DNA of 64,000 nt from Ostrinia nubilalis. Its lineage: Eukaryota; Arthropoda; Insecta; Lepidoptera; Crambidae. The notes below the pieces were generated by a model. That model had not been told where the DNA came from and searched no databases. It saw nothing but the letters and a program-made list of their open reading frames with translations. The stretch lies in the NCBI RefSeq assembly GCF_963855985.1, contig NC_087108.1, forward strand, positions 13,753,155-13,817,154, given 5' to 3'. Positions 22,701 to 33,840 of this stretch are shown piece by piece (positions within the stretch are counted from its first letter, which is position 1; every line of letters begins with the position of its first letter). The translations under genes and the position numbers were made by a program.

Positions 22701-24520
22701 TCGGCATGACGGAGGCGCACGGCTTCCTGGCCGTGGCGCCGCGCGGCGCCGCGCCCGGCTGCCAGGGCCGCTGCGCCAACATATTCCACTACAGGGTAAG
22801 GACAACTCATGTATGCACATGCCTCAACAAATACTAAAGTGCAAAATTATGTTTTCGAAATTAGAAGATCTACAGTATAGGGGAACCAACGTAGCGCTGA
22901 AGTAACAGTAGGCGGGGCACGTGGCTCATATTTTTAAGCAGAAAAGACGTAGTTTAAGTAGACCTGTCACTCGGTGGACTGATGATCTAATTAATAGAAG
23001 CACCTACGCTAGAAGCGAACAGTGCTGGGCCAGACAATTCTAGCGGTACCCAAGGCCGTTTGAGCGGCTATGATTCACAATGCAGATATTTATTTGTGAA
23101 TGAGCCTAAGTTACATGCCATGAATAAGATTAGGGTTACGTTATAAACTGCTCGCATGTTACAGCTCGTCAAAAACGATGATGAAGATGCTGCCACTGAC
23201 GAAGAAGGAGAACTGTACATTAAGGGCTCTACTATTATCAAGGTAAGTTTAATTATAGTCTCTGACGTGTGTTCTATAGACACTAGAGTATAGAGGTGAC
23301 CTTTTGACCGATCATAAGTCATTGCCAAGTTTAGGCTTTTGGAATTCAGTTCACAATTTACTAATTCCCATCGTAGACAGTGAATAAGTAATAATGAAAG
23401 TAAACGAAACAGAGCAAACATTGCTTTGGTCCGTTTTCTTGCATCTTGATCAGGATCAGGAAATTCTTGATTTTTGGCACTGTTATTTCTATTTCACGTA
23501 CGCATTTATTTTTAGTTCGATAATTTTATTGAAGATTTATTAATTAAGTCCAATTTTAGTCCATTTTTACGAGTCCACTTTTCACTACATTTTCAACATT
23601 ATTTTAATTAATTTTAATATTTTCTACTAAACCATCTGCGCAATGCTGCGTGAGCAGCACTGGCAGGGTCGCCATGCAACGTTGGGCGTTGGGACGATTA
23701 AATAAGTAGACTGACTGCGTATTAAGAGCTATTAAGCGTGCGTTTATTGACGTGCATTGCCTTATATACTATGTAAGGGATGTGAGTGTGTGCGTAGTGA
23801 CGCGCATACTACATTATCATAAAATACCATGCTATTCTTTGCCATACATTGGCCTAGGTATACATTTTTTTTTGCAAAAATTTTAAGTGTTTCTCTCTTT
23901 GATGACATCATTTCTCCCCCAGAGCTACTACAAGAATGAGTCGGAGCTGGCGGCGAACATGACGGCGGACGGCTGGCTCCGCACGGGCGACGCCTTCCGC
24001 CAGGACCGCGCGCGCCGCCTGCACTACTGCCGCCGCATCAAGTTCTGCTTCAAGTACGACAACCTGCTGGTGAGTCGGATATGTACTGTAAAGAATTAAT
24101 TGAGTTTAATAAGTGTAGCGAGGGTCACTGTGGTGCCGACGCAGGTGTCGCCCGAGGAGCTGGAGCGCGTGGTGGGGCAGCTGCCGGGCGTGGCGGAGTG
24201 CGTGGTGAGCGACAGCGCGCGCGGGCCCGCGGCCGCCGTGGTGCTGCGCGCCGGCGCCAGCGAGCCCGACGCGCGCCGCGCCATCCACCGCGTCGTCGAG
24301 AGTGAGTACACGCGCGAGCCTCGCGGGAGGCGGCTAGCACGCGCCAGGCCTCGCTGACCCGCTCTGCTTGCCCGCAGCGACGCTGAGCGACCACAAGCGG
24401 CTGCGCGGGGGCGTCGCGTTCGTGGCCGCCATCCCACGCACGCACACCGGCAAGGCGCACCGCCAACGAGCCAAGGACCTCATCCAGCGCCTCATAGAGG
24501 AAGGGGCTTGCTGCTATTGA
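19729..24520 (+). CDS. ANL-superfamily acyl-CoA synthetase / luciferase-like enzyme, copy B (549 aa)
   Basis: Eleven exons: 19729-19905, 19975-20179, 20287-20467, 20680-20799, 21343-21517, 21604-21738, 22664-22795, 23165-23242, 23923-24069, 24145-24301 and 24378-24520. They sum to 1650 nt and keep one open frame across every junction. The family activates a carboxylic acid with ATP to an acyl-adenylate, usually then forming a CoA thioester. Visible motifs are the phosphate loop TSGSTGLPK (203-211), GMTE (345-348), GW-x-x-TGD (418-424), VSPEELE in the hinge, and PRTHTGK with catalytic Lys528. The hinge motif is unusual: the normal GR-x-K-E and K-G-x-x-V residues are replaced by RRIKFCFKYDNLLV. 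The C-terminus ACCY is not a peroxisomal SKL signal. Substrate unknown. Intron 4 uses a weak donor (GTCGGT) in all copies. AATAAA lies at 24583. Confidence 0.85.
22183..22260. repeat. LINE 3'-tail fragment in intron 6 of copy B
   Basis: GGAGAGGCCTTTGTCCAGCA followed by GTGGACGTCATTTGGCTGAAA is the common 3' tail of lepidopteran non-LTR elements (the 'ggcctttgcccagcagtgg' type). Confidence 0.6.
22912..23043 (+). pseudogene. Non-LTR retrotransposon ORF C-terminal fragment in intron 7 of copy B
   Basis: The plus-strand frame reads AGHVAHIFKQKRRSLSRPV then TRWTDDL and ends at TAG 23041-23043. The order W/A-G-H-x-x-R/H ... R-W-x-D-D-L is the conserved end of RTE/CR1-type RT ORFs. It is short and 5'-truncated. 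Confidence 0.65.
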
Positions 24521-25545
24521 GTACATAAATTGATGATGAGTGTTATTACAATTTGTTTTATAGCAGTCAGCAACTCATCAGAATAAAATCATTTTGTTGG
24601 AAAATTTATCTAGTTACTTGAGAGTTTCTTAGTAATATGGAACATTTAAAGCAGGTGCATAATTTAGGTGTTATACCCTACCAAATGATGTACATTAAAT
24701 ACGATTTTTCTCTAGAAAAAATGTTTTTCCTCCATGACGCGGTGTGGCTTATTATTACAGCTTAAAATACCTACAGTTGAAAATTTCGACAGGTTTGCTA
24801 AATTACTGCAAAGTGATGGGTCCCATACCTTTGTTTTACATTACCTTTGTTGTATAGTTACCATATCCTCATTGAAAAATATTGTGAATTTTTAAATTTC
24901 AAAACTGTAATTAAATAAATTAGACTGTATATTTACATAAAACTGAATGTTTTATTTAAACAATAATATTTGTATTACGTCTACCAACGTACCTGTTCCT
25001 GTATGTACCTATAAATATTTAAATTCTATTTAATAACAATACATTTCAGGGCACTTCCGATATTTATTTATTTATTTATTTATTTATTTTATGGAAAACA
25101 AACAGCATATATGCATTATTAATAGATGAGGCGGTTAAGATCAAAAATGTAGGTATCCTTATGTATTACTAGCTCTACCACTATCCACACGTAATACTAG
25201 TTTAAAAAGTGAAATAAAATCGCATCCCCGTATCGGCGGGCCGTCGCCGCGCCGTGCGGGCCGTGCCTCACGACGTAAACATCAAGCGAGTTAGTTATTT
25301 GTTACACGTGAATGATAAGCGTATAATGCCTAAACAAGGTAGTGTTCCTATTCATAATTATTATCTTACCTAAGTTGTAAGTATGTATCGCATAATATTT
25401 TGCTATAGTTTTTTATAGGTTTGACACTTGTTGAAATCCAATTGAGTAACCCTGTGGTACAAACCGGTTGGCTAATATTGGACCAAAGCTCTGAACTCGT
25501 ATTAAAATTTTGTTGATTTGTGCTGAATATACGACAATCATGTGG
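24521..25545. other. 3' flank of copy B, duplicated downstream of copy C
   Basis: Sequence homologous to 38719-39800 runs from the stop codon to about 25055 (shared TTAAAGCAGGT, AATTTAGGTG and CAGGGCACTT), showing that the tandem duplication included about 0.5 kb of 3' flank. A (TTTA)n microsatellite lies at 25065-25090, and a GC-rich patch at 25228-25275 has no assigned role. Confidence 0.65.
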
Positions 25546-25566
25546 ATTATACTTCGTATCTCTCCC

Positions 25567-25732
25567 GAAGATGATTATGTTTTACATGCAGCAGTACCTG
25601 GGATGATGCCGTCCTTATCACACTTTTAGAGAATATTTATTTAAAAATATAAGTTTTAAATATAATAAAGTACGTGTTTTGACTCCTCAGCACCGTAGTA
25701 CATTCCGCGGTCCGCCATATTTCTTGTCATTA
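25567..25732 (+). repeat. DIRS left inverted terminal repeat
   Basis: From GAAGATGATTATG to TTCTTGTCATTA this segment is the reverse complement of about 30461-30627, including the distinctive ATTCCGCGGTCCGCCATAT and GGGATGATGCCGTCCTTAT. The outer bases 25546-25566 are unique to this end and are copied, complemented, in the internal complementary region. Confidence 0.88.
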
Positions 25733-25793
25733 CTTGTGTTGGTGTTCGTCCGACTCACACGTACTTTTTCAATAAAAATAACTTAGCGTAAAA

Positions 25794-25900
25794 ATGGGTA
25801 AAAGGAAACGATCAAGTAATGGTGATAATAGTGATATGGTGAAAAGTTTTGTTAAGAAACCTCGTATGTACATAGACAACGAGAAATTATAGTTTTATCT
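25794..25900 (+). pseudogene. Start of the first DIRS ORF (gag-like), truncated
   Basis: An ATG at 25794, just inside the left repeat, opens MGKRKRSSNGDNSDMVKSF and continues with KKPRMYIDN before a stop; a frame change continues as IIVLSDDDEPEKTSLS. The basic N-terminus with a nuclear-localisation look and its position match the first ORF of DIRS elements. It is cut off by the tandem repeat starting near 26095. Confidence 0.5.
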
Positions 25901-26094
25901 GATGATGATGAACCAGAAAAAACATCGTTGTCTCCATCGTGCAGTCACTGCAGATTTGCAGACATACATACATACATATTTAAAACATTCTGGTAAGTTG
26001 TGAATCGTGTATTTTGAAATTGTTATGAAATAATGTGAATAATTTCTATTTTTTGTATTAAAAATGAATATTTTCAACTACACTCCGTGGTAAT

Positions 26095-26575
26095 ACTTTG
26101 TGTCCCGACTTAATCGTGTGTGGATACTAAACTACACGTACAAAAATCGTGTTATATAAAATACATAAACATCCCGACGTAAATCGTGTGTGGATGCTTT
26201 ATTGCTTATCCCGGCGTATATCGTGTGTGGATACTAAACTACACGTACAAAAATCGTGTTATACAAAATACATAAACATCCCGACGTAAATCGTGTGTGG
26301 AGGATTTATTGCTTATCCCGGCGTATATCGTGTGTGGATACTAAACTACACGTACAAAAATCGTGTTATATAAAATACATAAACATCCCGACGTAAATCG
26401 TGTGTGGATGATTTATTGCTTATCCCGGCGTATATCGTGAGTGGATACTAAACTACATGTACAAAAATCGTGTTATACAAAATACATAAACATCCCGACG
26501 TATATCGTGTGTGGATGCTTTATTGCCTTTGAGAGTATTAATTATCCCGGCATATATCGTGTGTGGATAAGACAT
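26095..26575. repeat. 107-bp tandem minisatellite inside the DIRS element
   Basis: ACTACACGTACAAAAATCGTG recurs at 26131, 26238, 26345 and 26452 (period 107). Each unit holds two copies of a shorter motif, CCCGxCGTATATCGTGTGTG, so the array has an internal half-repeat. About 4.3 units are present with few differences. No ORF crosses it. Confidence 0.9.
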
Positions 26576-27299
26576 TTTTAAACTGATTGCATTTTGCTTT
26601 GATTATTTTCCTAACGTATTATCTTATAACGTGGGTAGACGTATGAACACGTCGTAAAATAGTATAACATAATTGTAAATATAATAATATACAATATACG
26701 TGGGGTATTTATAATTTGTTACCCTATCAAATACAAAAATCTTTATTGTGAAGTATTACTAAAATAGCATACAATAATTACCTACATCAGACGAAAATAC
26801 CGGGTATTTTTCAAGACAAAGCCTTTCAAAGACTTTCACAAGGATAACCTACCTACAAATAAAAAAGACTTGATGAAACATTATTTACCTGCTAAAAATT
26901 GCGCATAATAATTACTTCAACAAAGGCAGCAATACTACTGAACATCTGATTCTGCTTCTGTTTGCTGTACGCACCCTTATTGCAACTGATTTCACCGAGC
27001 CTTCAATATGATTTGATGACCTAGCAATGTCACAAATGGAATAATATTCCGTAAGGAATTATGAAAACCTTGAGCGATGCTGGCGGTTACTTTGTGACAC
27101 TCATTAGAGAATCACTGTCAAGAAGATACGCTATCACAAATTCCATTAGCAAGCAAAAAAAGAGATATCATAAAAGAAATCAAAACGAATCTCTTGTTTG
27201 GTTCAGATTTATCAGACCACTCGAAAACATCTATGACTAATATAATTCAGTAATACCAGCCCAGCACGTCTACAACTCATCAGACTTTAAACGCAAGGG

Positions 27300-27420
27300 G
27301 GGCATTGTGAGCGGCAGCCGCTGAGCAGCGAGTGAACCCCGGCCAGCCCAGCAGCCGCCGGCTCCGCCGCCGCCGCCTGCGCCGCGGGGCCGTCTCCGGT
27401 TAACCCGAGACCCAACTATC
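27300..27420. other. GC-rich patch in the DIRS interior
   Basis: GCAGCCGCCGGCTCCGCCGC and neighbouring bases stand out from the AT-rich surroundings and are followed by GGTTAACCCGAGACCC. No reading frame or RNA fold was assigned. Confidence 0.4.
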
Positions 27421-27804
27421 ATCAACCGAATCGGAGATGATAATTTTATTCAGCAGATAGGCACCAAGGTGCTAGTAGCTGGTAGACTTAAATACTACTA
27501 AAATAAATGGCTTACCTAACATAACAAAATTAAATGATACTACTATTTTGTCCTGGATCAGAGTTATAAAATTCCATTTTAAACTTAACCATGCCAAGTT
27601 GGAGTACCCCAATGTAGGTCACATACTACACCTGAGGGGAGTAGTAGGTATATACGACAACTGTACAAAAGCCAAATTGTAGACATAGATTTATTCTAAA
27701 ATTTAAAGGAATTTAATTCCTTTTTAAAATCCATTAATATGAACTATTTTAAAATGCAATACTACCACTGACTTTACATTATTAATTAGATAAATTATGT
27801 GAAA

Positions 27805-29260
27805 ACCTTAGATTTGAAAGACTCCTATCTTTTATTACCAATTGCTGAAAATGGATGAATTTGGCTTCGTTTGTCATGGAACTCCATGCACTTTAATATT
27901 CAGTTGTTTGAATTTCTTCGTGATCGATCGTTTTTGTCTTACATCCGCACGGTGCCTTTTGTCTTTACAAAATTATTAAAAGCAGTTTTACACCTTTTGC
28001 AATCACACGGCCATCTATCTGTACCAATACCTGTACCAATTTTTATGTATTGGAACGGTCAGAATGCTGGAATAATATTCAAACAACGGGAGATTTATAA
28101 GAGCAACTAGGGTAGGAGGACAAAAGATTTTTTATCTAATCAAAATAATAATGTTACCTACATTTCTAAAATTTACATTCAATACGACAAAAATTAATTT
28201 AACTTAACAAAAGTGCAAGACACTAGTAATGCTAAAAACTACGAAAAATATCATTCGAGTAATTTGCTTCATTCTTGGGGTTATTGACCTCAGCGTGCCC
28301 CGCCGTTAAAATTACGGCTGGATATCGTAGGTAGGTACACGAAGTTACCGGGAAAAACATCTTGGAACTCAATTACTCAAATAACTACAATAAACATTAT
28401 AATGCATCTGCCAAGTATTTTAAACATATTTTAGCATAGTGGAGACTGGAGAGATTACATTGACACAGCACATCATGTACCCTGTAATCAAATGATTTGT
28501 TTCGATGCCTCAACCACTGGTCAACCTCAACCGCAATCGCGCATCGTGTAACAGCCATCGGAAATTGGTCCCAGTTACAGTTACTTTTACATTTAAATAC
28601 CCTGGAATTGCTCGCTGCACTCTATGATCTTGAAACATTTGCATCTCACCTACTTATTAAGAATAGACAATACAACGGTTATTGCCTAATAAAAAAAAGG
28701 GGTAGTATACAGCACACAAATTTAAATAATATTGTTCGAGAGTTATGGAATTGGTGTGGTTGGGTGTGAAAACGTGGTCACAGATTTCGAATCTCGTCAA
28801 TCAAATATAGACACGTACTATGAATTTAGCAGACTACGCATTTACAGAAATTACATTACCTTTTGGTATTCCAGAATTCGTCTTATTTGCAAGTACAGAC
28901 ATCACATCAAGCTATACATTTTCGTTGCAAAGTCGCCCGTATCGCAACTACGTAAGATACCACAGTGTTTACGTTGACGTGCTGTTGACCGTACATTTAC
29001 TATTCAAAATCACCAATGTTCTACGAATGCATCTTGGGAGTTAGACCATATTTCCGAAGTTATTGATACTTTCACATTTAATGTAACTCTCTAAAATTTT
29101 ATACAAAAAAAAAAAATAAAAAAAAAAAAAAAAGGCGCTCCTCGTTTCAAAAGTAATACGTTTCGAACCTAACAAAAATCTGTTGTGTTCGCCCTTCAGA
29201 GTTGATCATCCTCTCCATGCGGATTTAACCCTGATGGTCGGCAACTTATCAGGCAATCGC
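27805..29260 (+). pseudogene. DIRS-type reverse transcriptase-RNase H remnants
   Basis: Out-of-frame pieces follow the DIRS order: LKDSYLLLPIAENG, then PFVFTKLLKAVLHLLQSHGH (the step before the RT catalytic box), then, after a degenerate catalytic region, LNTLELLAALYDLETFASHL, HTNLNNIVRELWNWC, ESRQSNIDTYYEFS and GIPEFVLFAS of the RNase H, ending with HPLHADLTLMVGNLSGN. No YLDD-type box survives. Several stops and frameshifts show that it is dead. Confidence 0.75.
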
Positions 29261-30286
29261 AGTTGAGGCGAGGCGCACCTACTAATTCTCTGGATATGTT
29301 AATGACATCTTTCTCACATAGTACATACTAATATTATACAATATACTTCAGGTCTAAAATCATGGTTGTAATTCCAATTCAGCTCATTTATTGGAATACT
29401 CAACGGACAAATTAAATTATTCGTGTTAGTTACAGTACAGTACTCTCAATGGTTACCGTTTGACTTTACCTATACTGTTATATCAGGATATTACTACTAA
29501 TGACTGTATCAAACGTTTTCTCAAAAGCGTGTTTCGCCTCAGACCGCCTAAATATGACACTACTTGGTATTAAATTATCATTTCCCTGAAAAAAATTACA
29601 GTTAAGTGTATACCTCTTCTAGTTCTGGTTTCTGCACAGATAATGAATACTCCGAGTTTATCTAATAATATTACTAATAATATTTTATTGTATCCAAACT
29701 AAATATAAATTAAAGTAGGTAGATGAAATTGATGAAAACATTAAAACCGGACTTGATTAATTTTATCAACCATTTATTATTGTACCTATATATTACCGTA
29801 CATTATGGACAACCTTGTACTATGCCCAGCCTCAACACTTAAATCTTACATTGACAGGACTATTGGTATACGCACAGATGATAATCTTTTTGTCAGTTAC
29901 CAAAAACCACTTAAAAAGTGGTAACTCAGTGGAACTTCAAATTTGATAATATCGATTTTTATAGCGCTCATAATACGGGCCACGTCTGCGTCCACCGGGC
30001 TGGCGTTATTAAAAAATTTTAATTTATTAATAATAATTTTAAATTTGTAAGTCATTCGTAAGGCTTGCAAGCTGGTGGACCGAATCTTGTCAAGTAGGCA
30101 TTTCTTAAATATTAGACTAGAAACTTACTTAATTTAACTTTTTGTGTGATTGTGATTTTGTTAACTGTTCGTTTCAAAACCATCATTAATTATTACGAAA
30201 GTAAACAATGTTTTGTTTATTTACTAAAATACCTTGAACAAGTTAATAGTTTCTACGGCTGTAATTTTTTCGATGCTCTAAACATC

Positions 30287-30401
30287 TGCATGTAAAACAT
30301 AATCATCTTCGGGAGAGATACGAAGTATAATTAAGAATCAAACGAACTTACCTGTGATGTTTGATATCTAATTATACGAGTGTCTTGACCGAAGATGATT
30401 A
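30287..30401. repeat. DIRS internal complementary region
   Basis: The left half (CTGCATGTAAAACATAATCA through TACGAAGTATAATT) is complementary to the left end at 25546-25595. The right half (AATTAAGAATCAAACGAAC through CCGAAGATGATTA) is complementary to the right end at 30618-30688. The two meet at a shared AATT, as expected if a circle joins the two ends. Confidence 0.88.
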
Positions 30402-30460
30402 CAGTCCCACCTCACCCGAGAATAATTACCCTTAACCGATCGAAAAAATTTGCTCTAAAA

Positions 30461-30688
30461 TAATGACAAGAAATATGGCGGACCGCGGAATGTACTACGG
30501 TGCTGAGGAGTCAAAACACGTACTTTATTATATTTAAAACTTATATTTTTAAATAAATATTCTCTAAAAGTGTGATAAGGACGGCATCATCCCAGGTACT
30601 GCTGCATGTAAAACATAATCATCTTCGGTCAAGACACTCGTATAATTAGATATCAAACATCACAGGTAAGTTCGTTTGATTCTTAATT
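30461..30688 (-). repeat. DIRS right inverted terminal repeat with unique outer end
   Basis: 30461-30627 is the reverse complement of the left repeat. The outer ~60 bp (30628-30688), including CAAACATCACAGGTAAGTTC, are unique to this end but are present, complemented, in the internal complementary region. Confidence 0.87.
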
Positions 30689-31250
30689 AATGCCTATGAA
30701 ATAGTAAGTTAAATAATTTCTCTTTTATTGTACACCATGTAGGTACATTAGCAAAAACAGAACAAAACTATGTGTAAAATGGGATTGAAAAAATCTGGTC
30801 CAAATTACCCGACTCTCCCTTATTATTATTATGTTTTCGAATGAAAAAACTTCTTTTGGCCACGCCAAATCTGTTGCCATTTATAAGATCCATCGCTGAG
30901 TGCACTCAAAAGGTAGCTCGTCTTTTGATACACTGAGGATCTTCTGCCCTTCCGAGGTTATTATTTATTTAAAACTTTAATGCCAAATAAATTTGAACAT
31001 GCTAACTTAATTAAGTTTTTTTTTATGTGACAGGGCACCTACCATTAAAATGCATGTATGTCTGAATGAATTATAAATATAGTCCCCATGTCCTCCGGAA
31101 CTCACTCTGCTTGTCTGAGAGCCGCGATCAGCTTCGGAGTTGCATCTGCGGCGGATGCTCTACCTCCATTGGCTGTTCAGCGCATCCCTTATGATTACGC
31201 GACGATGGATCTTTCACTTGACTGGAACACCGGAATATTTATAGGTAGGT

Positions 31251-31399
31251 AATTCTGCCGTGCTAGCGATATCAGCAGTACCTAATTCCAATATTTTGCT
31301 GTTAAAAAAACTCCTGTCAGCTCATCTGAAATATTTATAGCTCATTATAGTTTTTCCAAAAAATGGAGTTACTGCTGATATTGCTAGCACGGCAGAATT
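31251..31399. repeat. 149-bp MITE with 30-bp inverted ends
   Basis: The left end AATTCTGCCGTGCTAGCGAT(ATCAGCAGTA) and the right end are reverse complements over 30 bp with one mismatch. The flanks do not show a clear target duplication. The surrounding 30689-32057 is otherwise without a recognised gene. Confidence 0.75.
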
Positions 31400-32057
31400 G
31401 TCTGACTACGTTATTTATTTATACTATTCTACTAAGTTACACTAAATTAAGTTTTATGGAACCAAATAGCAAGTATCTTTTATCGAACAAAACGCAATTG
31501 CTCAAATCTGACCAGAATCTTTAATTAATCGGTGTACAGCGATTACTCAAAGATTTATGGACGATGTAAATTTTTTACATGAACATCCAAGTTAATCTGT
31601 ATTCTGAGTTAACTAACAAAGTTAGGAAGTCAAAAATTGTGTTCCACGCATTCGTAGGTAGGTAGTGTGCAATATTGTATACATACAAGGCACCTATAAG
31701 GGAATAGGGAAGACAGTTTTTTTTAATATTTTGCAGGTACATTATTATGCATTTCAAGTTAAATGTTTAATAAAGAAGTACCTACATCTACGAGTAGGTA
31801 GGTATTTCGCCGTGTAAATAATGTGAAATGTCTTGAGAGCGGTTATTTCTAAGAGTTTGTAATGGAACCAATCGTTTCAAGTGACTATAATTTACATAAA
31901 TTAGAAATAACAATGGATCTGTGTGAGCCCTACGGTTTTACGACTACAAAAGTGTACGGACCTATCTACGGAGTACGGAACTTGGACTGGGTTGTTGGGA
32001 GTACAATAATTAATATAAATAAACCAGTGGCTTTTGCTACCATACTCAATTTTTTAG

Positions 32058-32695
32058 GGTTCCGTAGCCATATGGCAAAAAACGGAACCCTTATAGATTC
32101 GTCATCTCTGTCTGTCTGTCCGTCTGTCCGTCCGTCCGTCCGTCTGTCCGTCCGTATGTCACAGCCATTTTTTTCCGAAACTATAAGAGCTATACTGGTG
32201 AAACTTGGTAGGTAGATGTATTCTGTGAACCGCATTAAGATTTTGATGCAAAAATAAAAAAATAATAATAAATATTGGGAGCTCCCCATACTTAGAACTG
32301 AAACTCAAAAAAATTTTTTTCATCATACACATACGTGTGGGGTATCTATGGATAGGTCTTCAAAAATGATATCGAGGTTTCGAAAATATTTTTCTTCCAA
32401 ACCGAATAGTTTGCGTGACAGACGCTTCCAAATTGGAAAAAAGTTGGTCCCCCCCCCCCCCCTCTAACTTCTAAAATAAGAAAATGAAAAATCTAAAAAA
32501 AACATATTTAATTTTATGATGTACATTACTATAAAAACTACCAATGAAAATTGTTTTGAACGAGATCTAGTTAGTAGTTTTTTTTAATACCTCGTAAATC
32601 GTAAACCTAAACTTAAATTAAAAAAAAAAAAAATCATAAATCAATGGTACGGAAGCCTTTGTGCGTGAGTCCGACACGCACTTGGCCGGTTTCTT
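32058..32695. repeat. Widespread lepidopteran repeat with (TCTG/TCCG)n tract
   Basis: It starts AGGGTTCCGTAGCCATATGG, followed by ACGGAACCCTTATAG, a TCTG/TCCG microsatellite (32106-32155) and CTGGTGAAACTTGGTAGGTAG, and ends GGTACGGAAGCCTTTGTGCG, then CACTTGGCCGGTTTCTTG. These strings are familiar from many moth genomes. It has no intact ORF and contains a 14-C run at 32449-32462. Confidence 0.75.
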
Positions 32696-33840
32696 GACAA
32701 GTTAACAGTCCAACATATGTACTTTTATAGCAGAGCTCAATCCTTTTTTTTCTTTTTTTCTTTCTTTTATTTTGATTTATTATATGACTAACTTCCAAAC
32801 AATCCGGAATAACATTATTTTGCAGATAAACAGGCGTTGCTTTCGAGGACTTCAATCCAAGTTATTATGCATTTCATTACCTTTGTAGGGTAGGGTCTAA
32901 TCTGTAAGTCTAGATATCAGTACTACGTCACTACCTTGTTTATTATACCTACTTACTACAAAATTTTGTATACCCATTCTTTTGAGATACACCATGAATG
33001 CGTGGTAAATTCAAAGATCTGTTCCTGAATCAATAATGTATGTACCAACTACTGCTATTCAAAGATGATGTATTGTGTCGCACATCTAAACTAAACATCG
33101 TATATGACGGGGGCCTCCTCCTTAAAGTAATATTGCCATTTTTATTACTTGAAAAGGTGTCAAAATATTAACAATCTGCGACGAGACAAGGCAACAAGGG
33201 CCACGGAAGGACTGGTCTTTGACGGCTATTCCTCATCAACCTCAAGCACAAAAGTAGCAGAGCATCAAAGGCGCTATCAAATCCAAGGGCCATTATTTAC
33301 TATTAGAGCAAAAAGGTAAATTTTGATGACCATTCCATAATAAATAATAATATTTGATGACAATTTTTGGTACATTCTGATGATCAAAGAATATAGGACG
33401 AGTTATTAATTTTCATGTTTCAATAGTTTTTAAAGATGCTGAGTTATAAAAGTAGATGGCGACGCGATTACTGAATTCTTGCCATATACGAATATTTTAG
33501 ATTTTACTGCTTGAATTCAAGTTACAAGTTTAGATGCTAAAAATAACTACCATGCTAAGTTGTATAACAGTAGCTTACAACGAAGATACATACATACATA
33601 GTGGCTGAGATAATATTTTTAGACGCTCATAGATAGCGGTTGACTAAGTAATTCATAGGAAAATGTGGATTTTTAGAGATGAAAAATGGTAATAAAAAGA
33701 AGCCGGTTTAATTACAACCCTTAGTTTTTCATCCTAATAAAATAAATTAAACACTGCACTCGCATAATATTATCTGATGAAAATCTAAACTCTCACCATC
33801 ACCATCTTATACTTAGCTAATTGAGAGGCATCCCCCAGGC
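32696..33840. other. Intergenic region upstream of copy C
   Basis: No gene was recognised, and no TATAAGG/CAGT promoter like those of copies A and B was found within about 400 bp of the start codon. The start codon follows GCATCCCCCAGGC, whose CAG could be a splice acceptor for a more distant leader exon. Confidence 0.45.

Larger units (their letters stand above)
25546..30688 (+). mobile_element. DIRS-type (tyrosine-recombinase) retrotransposon, decayed
   Basis: Inverted terminal repeats (25567-25732 and 30461-30627) bracket decayed RT/RNase H coding. An internal block at 30287-30401 contains, joined head to tail, the complement of the outermost left end (ATTATACTTCGTATCTCTCC) and the complement of the outermost right end (closing TTTGATTCTTAATT). 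This internal complementary region is the hallmark of DIRS elements and serves to template a circular intermediate. No tyrosine recombinase could be read between 29100 and 30280, so that gene is lost or unrecognisable. No target duplication was seen, as expected for the group. Confidence 0.85.
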
